64,000 bases of DNA from positions 1-64,000 of the forward strand of contig JAFEGA010000015.1 of NCBI GenBank assembly GCA_018240285.1, given 5' to 3'. Position 1 is the stretch's first letter, and each line of letters begins with the position of its first letter. The notes under the pieces are model-generated. The model was not told the origin of the DNA and did not search any database. It worked only from the letters and a program-made list of their open reading frames with translations. A program made the translations under genes and the position numbers. This DNA comes from Pseudomonadota bacterium. GTDB lineage: Bacteria > Pseudomonadota > Gammaproteobacteria > Burkholderiales > Nitrosomonadaceae. This document shows, one piece after another, positions 57,408 to 64,000 of this stretch.

Positions 57408-58643
57408 ATGGCCAGTAAATACCAAAAAATACAGAACATGCTTTTTGTTACTTCGTTTTTATTGATAACAGCGCCGCTGACTACGGCCGCCGACGCGGTA
57501 ACTGACTGGAATCAGCGCGCAGGCGATATTGTAGTGAATGCCAAGATCGGGCCGTTACCGGCCGAACGCGCGCTGGCGATCGTGCAGGCATCCGTGTACG
57601 AGGCGGTCAATGCGATTACCCAACGTTATGCAGTGCAGGATACAAAACTGCAAGCCGCGCCCGGTGCGTCGGTCGAAGCGGCGGTAGCCGCGGCAAACCG
57701 GGCGGCGTTGACTCAGCTGGTGCCGTCGCAGCAATCGGCGATCGATCACGTTTATCAAGCCGCATTGGCCATGATCGCTGACGGTGAGAGTAAGGCGGGC
57801 GGCATTGCCGTGGGAGAAAAAGCTGCGCAGGCGATCCTGGCGTTGCGCGCCGGCGATGGCGCAGCCGCCGGTGAATCTTACCGTCCGTTTACCCATGCGG
57901 GGGTTTATGTGCCGACGGTTATCCCCGAAGCGCCGCAATGGATGCACCGCAAACCTTGGCTGATGACGCATCCGTCGCAATTCCGTCCGGCGCCGCCGCC
58001 TGAATTGGGCAGTGAATTATGGGCGCGCGATTACAACGAAGTAAAGGCGCTCGGCGGCAAGAATAGCCGGGAAAGAAGCGCGGAACAAACTGCCATCGCT
58101 CGTTTCTGGGAAGAAGTCATGCCGCCGATTTATCACGGTATCGTCCGTTCGGTCGCGAATATGCCGGGAAGGGAAATTACGCAAAATGCGCGCTTGTTCG
58201 CGGCGGTGACACAAGCCTCGGACGATGGGCTGATTGCGGTGTTCGACGCGAAATATCACTATGGTTTCTGGCGGCCGGTGACGGCGATCCGCAACGGCGA
58301 TATCGACGGCAATGACGCCACGGAGCGCGACGCAGCGTGGCTGCCCTTTATCGATACACCGATGCATCCGGAATATCCTTGCGCGCACTGCATCGTTTCC
58401 GCCGCTGTCGGCACGGTGCTGCAAATCGAAATCGGCGATGGCCAAATGCCGCTGCTAACAACGACCAGCGCCGCTGCGGGCGGTGTAGCGCGCAGCTGGA
58501 CCAAGCTGGACGATTTTATGCAAGAAGTTGCCAACGCGCGTATTTACGATGGCGTGCATTACCGTAATTCTGGCAAAGTGGGCTCCGAGATGGGGCAGAA
58601 AATTGCGGGTCTGGCTGCGAAAAAATATTCGTTAGGTAAATAA
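57408..58643 (+). CDS. PAP2/vanadium haloperoxidase-type protein
   Basis: 411 residues with a signal peptide (about 1-27) and the usual mostly helical fold. The vanadate/phosphate-binding motifs are present: KYHYGFWRPVTAIRNGD, HPEYPCAHCIVSAA near 310, and GVHYRNSGKVGSEMG near 380. The central PSGH of most such enzymes appears as PCAH. Members of this protein group have been called phosphatase PAP2 or haloperoxidase; activity is not clear from sequence. GTG 57405 and TTG 57399 are alternatives to ATG 57408. An inverted repeat follows the stop. Confidence 0.82.
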   Translation: MASKYQKIQNMLFVTSFLLITAPLTTAADAVTDWNQRAGDIVVNAKIGPLPAERALAIVQASVYEAVNAITQRYAVQDTKLQAAPGASVEAAVAAANRAALTQLVPSQQSAIDHVYQAALAMIADGESKAGGIAVGEKAAQAILALRAGDGAAAGESYRPFTHAGVYVPTVIPEAPQWMHRKPWLMTHPSQFRPAPPPELGSELWARDYNEVKALGGKNSRERSAEQTAIARFWEEVMPPIYHGIVRSVANMPGREITQNARLFAAVTQASDDGLIAVFDAKYHYGFWRPVTAIRNGDIDGNDATERDAAWLPFIDTPMHPEYPCAHCIVSAAVGTVLQIEIGDGQMPLLTTTSAAAGGVARSWTKLDDFMQEVANARIYDGVHYRNSGKVGSEMGQKIAGLAAKKYSLGK

Positions 58644-58648
58644 TAAAC

Positions 58649-58682
58649 CGGTAAATCCTCCACTAGTGCTGGAGATTTACCC
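58649..58682. terminator. Long inverted repeat between convergent genes
   Basis: GGTAAATC-CTCCA and TGGAG-ATTTACC form a stem of about 12 base pairs with a 7-base loop between the haloperoxidase-type gene and trmB. No T-run follows, so it is at best a weak bidirectional terminator. Confidence 0.4.
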
Positions 58683-58698
58683 GATGGGGTGATAGATC

Positions 58699-59364
58699 TC
58701 AGTTTTTCCGGAAAATCAAATCCCATACACCATGCCCGAGTTTGATTCCTCTTTGTTCAAACTTGGTCAACGGCCGGTAATCCGGCCGCGGCGCATAATC
58801 CGCTGCGGTATTGCTTAGCTGCTGTTCCTGACTCAGCACCTGTAAAATTTGCACGGCGTATTCTTCCCAATCGGTTGCAACGTGAATGTAGCCTCCTGGT
58901 TTCAAATGGCTGCATAAACGGGCAACGAATGCGGGTTGAATCAATCTGCGCTTGTGATGTCGGGCTTTCGGCCAAGGGTCGGGGAAAAAGATATGAACAC
59001 CGTCCAGACACGCGGCGGGCAACATATGCTGCAATACCGCCACGGCGTCGTATTGGATGATGCGCAGATTGGTCAAGCCGTGCTGTTCGATTTGATTGAG
59101 CAAGCTGCCCACGCCGGGTGTATGCACTTCGATGCCCAGATAATCGTTTTCCGGATGCGATTGCGCGATGATTGCGGTGCTTTCCCCCATGCCGAACCCG
59201 ATTTCCAGAATTTTAGGTGCTGGACGGCCAAACACTTGATCCAGATCGAGTAGATTCTCGCTGAACGGAATACCGTATTGCGGCAGCAAAGTTTCGCATG
59301 CGCGGCGTTGCGCATTGGAGACGCGCCCTTGGCGAAGAACGAAGCTGCGGATGGATTGTTGCAT
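58699..59364 (-). CDS. trmB: tRNA (guanine-N7-)-methyltransferase
   Basis: Methylates G46 in the variable loop of tRNA with SAM. 221 residues. The SAM motif [13 protein letters not shown] is near residue 53, IEVHTPGVG follows, [19 protein letters not shown] is near 124, and TDWEEYA is near 165. It lies 26 bases after thiG in the thiS-thiG-trmB run on the minus strand. Confidence 0.97.
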   Translation of the reverse strand: MQQSIRSFVLRQGRVSNAQRRACETLLPQYGIPFSENLLDLDQVFGRPAPKILEIGFGMGESTAIIAQSHPENDYLGIEVHTPGVGSLLNQIEQHGLTNLRIIQYDAVAVLQHMLPAACLDGVHIFFPDPWPKARHHKRRLIQPAFVARLCSHLKPGGYIHVATDWEEYAVQILQVLSQEQQLSNTAADYAPRPDYRPLTKFEQRGIKLGHGVWDLIFRKN

Positions 59365-59390
59365 GGATTGATTGGCAATAGCCGAATCGG

Positions 59391-60203
59391 TCAGGATTTG
59401 CCGCTGACCGGTTTTTTTTCAGTTTTGGCGATGACGCCTTCCGTGGGCGAACTGGGGCTGGCGCTGTAGAGTTTTTTCGCCATGCGGCCGGCCAGATAGG
59501 CTTCGCGCCCGGCTTCGACGGCTTTGCGCATCGCCGAGGCCATCAAGACCGGATTTTGCGCCGCGGCAATCGCAGTGTTCATCAATACGCCGTCGCAACC
59601 CAATTCCATTGCAATAGCCGCATCGGAAGCGGTGCCGACACCGGCATCGACCAGCACCGGGATTTTTGCATTTTCGATGATGATTTGCAGATTCCACGGA
59701 TTCAAAATACCCATGCCAGAGCCGATCAGTGACGCCAGCGGCATCACGGCGACGCAGCCCATCTCTTCCAATTGCTTGGCCATGATCGGATCGTCCGATG
59801 TGTACACCATTACTTGAAATCCTTCCTTAATCAGGATTTCAGCGGCTTTGAGCGTTTCCACCACGTTCGGGTACAGAGTTTTGGGATCACCCAGCACTTC
59901 CAATTTGACCAAACTGTGACCGTCGAGCAATTCGCGCGCCAGGCGCAATGTGCGTACCGCATCGTCAACCGTGTAACAACCTGCCGTGTTGGGCAACAGC
60001 GTGTACTTCGACGGCGGCAGTACCTCCAGCAGATTCGGTTCGTTGGCATTTTGCCCGATGTTGGTGCGCCGGATCGCCACCGTGATGATCTCCGCGCCGC
60101 TGGTTTCCACCGCCGTGCGGGTTTCGTTGAAATCCTTGTATTTACCCGTACCGACCAATAAACGGGAAGCATATTTTTTGCCGGCAATGACTAAATTGTC
60201 CAT
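59391..60203 (-). CDS. thiG: Thiazole synthase ThiG
   Basis: Forms the thiazole phosphate of thiamine from DXP, ThiS-thiocarboxylate and dehydroglycine. 270 residues with [13 protein letters not shown] at the start, the Schiff-base Lys in LVKLEVLGD near 97, and [20 protein letters not shown]. It follows thiS by 36 bases, the standard order. A tail of about 15 residues follows the core ([11 protein letters not shown]). Confidence 0.97.
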   Translation of the reverse strand: MDNLVIAGKKYASRLLVGTGKYKDFNETRTAVETSGAEIITVAIRRTNIGQNANEPNLLEVLPPSKYTLLPNTAGCYTVDDAVRTLRLARELLDGHSLVKLEVLGDPKTLYPNVVETLKAAEILIKEGFQVMVYTSDDPIMAKQLEEMGCVAVMPLASLIGSGMGILNPWNLQIIIENAKIPVLVDAGVGTASDAAIAMELGCDGVLMNTAIAAAQNPVLMASAMRKAVEAGREAYLAGRMAKKLYSASPSSPTEGVIAKTEKKPVSGKS

Positions 60204-60239
60204 GCGATGATGTTTCTAAAGTGTTTTTAAAAGAAATGA

Positions 60240-60443
60240 CTAACCGCCGCCGACAGCGACAACGACTTCGAGCTGATCGCCATGCGTCAGCATCTGTTCC
60301 GAAAACCGGCTGCGCGGCACGATTTCACCGTTGCATTCGATGGCGATGCGTTTGCCGTGCAACGCAAGGTGATCGATCAATTGTGCTACGTTGATCGGCG
60401 CCTCGAATTGCTGCGGCTGTCCATTAATAGTGAGTTGTATCAT
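60240..60443 (-). CDS. thiS: Sulfur-carrier protein ThiS
   Basis: Ubiquitin-like sulfur carrier; 67 residues ending VVAVGGG, the C-terminal Gly that is adenylated and thiocarboxylated. It is directly upstream of thiG and co-transcribed with it. No thiF or thiO in the window. Confidence 0.95.
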   Translation of the reverse strand: MIQLTINGQPQQFEAPINVAQLIDHLALHGKRIAIECNGEIVPRSRFSEQMLTHGDQLEVVVAVGGG

Positions 60444-60659
60444 GGAAAATCAAGCGAGGATTGATATTTCAGGTTAACCGGATGAGCAATCAAAAATCAG
60501 GGTGAATTTTAACATGCGGGCAATAAGGCATTGGAGTAATTTATTTGAACCGACTGATGAAAGTAATATTTACGACTGAAACCGCAGCTTGCTGGCTATC
60601 GCTCCGTGAGTTTGCACAATCCTGGTGTTTCTTGGGATTACCGGAATGATGCACGAAGC

Positions 60660-62171
60660 CTATTGCTTATCCAGCCTGCGATACTGAATCGCTTCCGCGG
60701 TATGTTGATTATTGATTTTCTCGATCCCTGCCAAATCCGCAATGGTGCGCGCGAGCTTCAAGATGCGGTGATACGCACGAGCGGATAGGTTCAAACGGCT
60801 GATGGCTTGGGTCAGCAGATTTTCACTGGCGTCATCGAGCGCACAGTGTTGGTCGATTTCCTTGACACTTAGACTGCTATTGGTTTTTCCTTGCCGGTTC
60901 AGTTGTAATTGATAGGCTTTCTCAACGCGCTGGCGGATGACGCTGCTTTTTTCACCGGTAATCTGTTGTTTCATCAGCTCTTGTTGCGGCACTGCCGGTA
61001 CTTCGATTTGCATGTCGATGCGGTCGAGCAGCGGACCGGAGATTCGTCCGCGGTAGCGGGCGATTTGGTCGGGGGTGCAGTGGCATTTGCCGGAGGGGTG
61101 TCCCAGGTAGCCGCAGGGGCAGGGGTTCATCGCGGCGATTAGTTGAAATCGCGCCGGAAATTCGGCTTGTCTTGCGGCGCGGGAGATGGTGATTTTGCCG
61201 GACTCTAGAGGTTCGCGCAGGACTTCCAGTACTTTACGGTCAAATTCGGCGAGTTCATCGAGAAACAGCACGCCGTGCAGCGCCAGGGAGATTTCGCCGG
61301 GGCGCGGCTGGCTGCCGCCGCCGACCAAAGCGATACCGGAAGCGGTGTGATGCGGCGAGCGGAATGGCCGGTGTTTCCAGTTTTCAATATTGAAGTTGCC
61401 GTAGCCGAGCGATTGAATGGCGGCGGATTCCAGGGCTTCTTGCTCGGTCATGGGTGGCAGAATGCCGGGAAAGCGCGCCGCCAGCATCGATTTGCCGGTG
61501 CCCGGCGGGCCGATCATCAAAAGGCTGTGTCCACCGGCAGCGGCGATTTCCAGCGCGCGTTTGGCGTGCGTTTGCCCTTTGACTTCATCCAGATCGGGGT
61601 AGGCGGAATTCTGTGTGCCGCTGCCATTCTCCGGGGGATTGCGGTAAACCGGCAAGGGTTCGTGTCCGCTCAAGTGCGCGCAGACCTGCAACAACGACTT
61701 GGCGGCATAAATCGTGGCTTTGTCGACCAGCGCAGCTTCCGCGGCGTTTTGTTGCGGCAGTACGAAACTGCGGCCGGATTGCGAGGCGTTATAAGTCATC
61801 GCCAGCGCGCCGTGGATGGGGCGTAGTTCTCCGGTCAGCGCGAGTTCTCCGGCCCATTCGTACTGATCCAGTTTGTCGCCGGGAATTTGTCCGGTGGCGG
61901 CGAGTATTCCCAACGCGATCGGTAAATCGAAACGCCCGCTTTCCTTTGGCAGATCGGCGGGCGCCAGATTCACTGTGATGCGTTGTGCGGGCATTTTGAA
62001 TTGGGCATTTTGCAACGCCGCCCGGACACGGTCTTTGCTTTCTTTGACTTCGGTATCGGGAAGACCGACGATGGTGAAACTGGGCAAGCCGTTGGCGATG
62101 TGTGTTTCCACCGTCACCAACGGCGCTTGAATGCCGGAGACTGCCCGGCTATACAGAACGGCGAGAGACAT
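60660..62171 (-). CDS. comM: Mg-chelatase-like AAA+ ATPase, ComM/YifB family
   Basis: 503 residues. An N-terminal Lon-protease-like domain (about 1-165), then the AAA+ chelatase core with Walker A GPPGTGKSMLAARF near 219 and Walker B HGVLFLDELAEF near 300. SPHHTASGIALVGGG and a C-terminal helical part follow. ComM-type proteins help branch migration in natural transformation; other members remain poorly defined. Single gene between ubiK and the thiSG-trmB run, all on the minus strand. Confidence 0.93.
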   Translation of the reverse strand: MSLAVLYSRAVSGIQAPLVTVETHIANGLPSFTIVGLPDTEVKESKDRVRAALQNAQFKMPAQRITVNLAPADLPKESGRFDLPIALGILAATGQIPGDKLDQYEWAGELALTGELRPIHGALAMTYNASQSGRSFVLPQQNAAEAALVDKATIYAAKSLLQVCAHLSGHEPLPVYRNPPENGSGTQNSAYPDLDEVKGQTHAKRALEIAAAGGHSLLMIGPPGTGKSMLAARFPGILPPMTEQEALESAAIQSLGYGNFNIENWKHRPFRSPHHTASGIALVGGGSQPRPGEISLALHGVLFLDELAEFDRKVLEVLREPLESGKITISRAARQAEFPARFQLIAAMNPCPCGYLGHPSGKCHCTPDQIARYRGRISGPLLDRIDMQIEVPAVPQQELMKQQITGEKSSVIRQRVEKAYQLQLNRQGKTNSSLSVKEIDQHCALDDASENLLTQAISRLNLSARAYHRILKLARTIADLAGIEKINNQHTAEAIQYRRLDKQ

Positions 62172-62255
62172 TTAAAAAAAGCGATCCTGAGCGCAGTCAG
62201 GTGCAGACGGGGAAATGCTCAAGGATAACAAACCGCAAGCAGAGATTGTTTCAGC

Positions 62256-62552
62256 TTACCCTTCCGTTTGTACGCGATCCGATGTTTCATTATTTTCTGT
62301 TGAACTCAGTGTGGATTGGTTTAAGCGTGCTTCCAATTCGGCCACCCGGGCTTCGAGCAGAATCAGTTTTTCCCGGGTGCGCTGCAGAACTTCCTGTTGT
62401 ATGTCAAATTCGTCGCGTGTGACGAGATCAAGCCGGGTAAATGCACCCGACAGCAACACCCGCATATTTTTTTCAATATCCTTGGCCGGGCTGTTGTGCA
62501 GAATTTCGCTGACTTTGGCATTGATTTCGTCGATTACATTTTTGTTAAGCAT
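62256..62552 (-). CDS. ubiK: Ubiquinone biosynthesis accessory factor UbiK (BMFP domain)
   Basis: 98 residues. Helical with a coiled coil in the C-terminal half ([20 protein letters not shown]). The core starts [21 protein letters not shown] and matches the UbiK/YqiC family, which supports aerobic ubiquinone synthesis. The last 20 residues are polar and variable. Confidence 0.9.
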   Translation of the reverse strand: MLNKNVIDEINAKVSEILHNSPAKDIEKNMRVLLSGAFTRLDLVTRDEFDIQQEVLQRTREKLILLEARVAELEARLNQSTLSSTENNETSDRVQTEG

Positions 62553-62783
62553 TGATGTTCTCCTTGTTGATGACTCACCAGTTAATCAGCTTGATTGGAA
62601 TGACTACGTGATAAAATCCGAAACAATTTTATTTTACGAAAACGGATTATCCACTGTTATTGCGAACGGTTCCAGTGTTAAGGATCCGTCTTTATTTTGC
62701 CATGTCGCAGATGACCGGTGAATAGAGGCATACCTTTAAAATTATGGACTGTTTCAATAACGGTTAATAATCCGGATATATGA

Positions 62784-64000
<1,217 letters not shown>

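Noticed and set aside
62553..62783. Possible gene upstream of amgK
   Set aside because: The frames here are short shadows; no start, ribosome-binding site or known motif supports a gene. The stretch most likely holds the amgK promoter.

Overview
The window reads as chromosome of a betaproteobacterium close to Nitrosomonas (Nitrosomonadaceae). Reasons: a form IA RuBisCO operon of the cbbL-cbbS-cbbQ-cbbO type with a divergent cbbR; housekeeping proteins of betaproteobacterial type; an S-adenosylhomocysteine riboswitch ahead of ahcY; and many decayed insertion sequences and PEP-CTERM protein tails, both common in that family. No ammonia-oxidation gene lies in the window, so the assignment is an inference.

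Region by region. 0-6 kb: one-carbon and methyl-cycle genes (metK, SAH riboswitch plus ahcY, metF, a membrane protein of unknown role, folD). 5.9-13.8 kb: pyruvate dehydrogenase E1 and E2 (aceE, aceF), then nadD-rsfS-rlmH-maf-rng. 13.8-17.6 kb: decayed mobile DNA with IS3, IS481, two inverted IS1595 copies and IS5-family pieces. This stretch also holds a small DUF2798 gene, a MITE-like insertion with target duplication, a PEP-CTERM tail with its own terminator, and a broken and partly inverted DUF3800 gene. 17.6-20.7 kb: a NarL-type two-component system whose kinase carries a tandemly duplicated sensor module. 20.8-28.6 kb: a complete cytochrome c maturation operon ccmABCDEFGHI followed by a BCP peroxiredoxin. 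28.7-32.3 kb: a fused dihydroxyacetone-type kinase, a YefM-YoeB toxin-antitoxin pair and a frameshifted DUF2971 gene.

32.4-38.7 kb: the RuBisCO operon on the minus strand, with a strong intrinsic terminator between cbbS and cbbQ, and cbbR on the plus strand. 38.8-46 kb: a small membrane protein, rimO, an ExoD-family protein, a MacA/MacB-like export system with ATPase and permease as separate genes, and a BepA-type metalloprotease. 46-48.5 kb: a second graveyard with two transposase remnants, two further PEP-CTERM remnants facing each other, a small lipoprotein and a dispersed repeat. 48.5-64 kb: phosphomannomutase, a zinc-finger protein, ilvE, a GpsA-like dehydrogenase, a DUF4214-like protein, a hydrolase-OsmC fusion, hslR, a class II aldolase, an HD-GYP protein, a PAP2/haloperoxidase-like protein, trmB, thiG, thiS, comM, ubiK, and amgK followed by the start of murU, which runs off the window.

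Taken together the region supports autotrophic carbon fixation, heme-protein assembly and central one-carbon and pyruvate metabolism. The accessory parts are mostly in decay. The most unusual content is in the two graveyards: three degenerate PEP-CTERM tails, a passenger gene caught between inverted IS copies, and an inversion joined to an IS.
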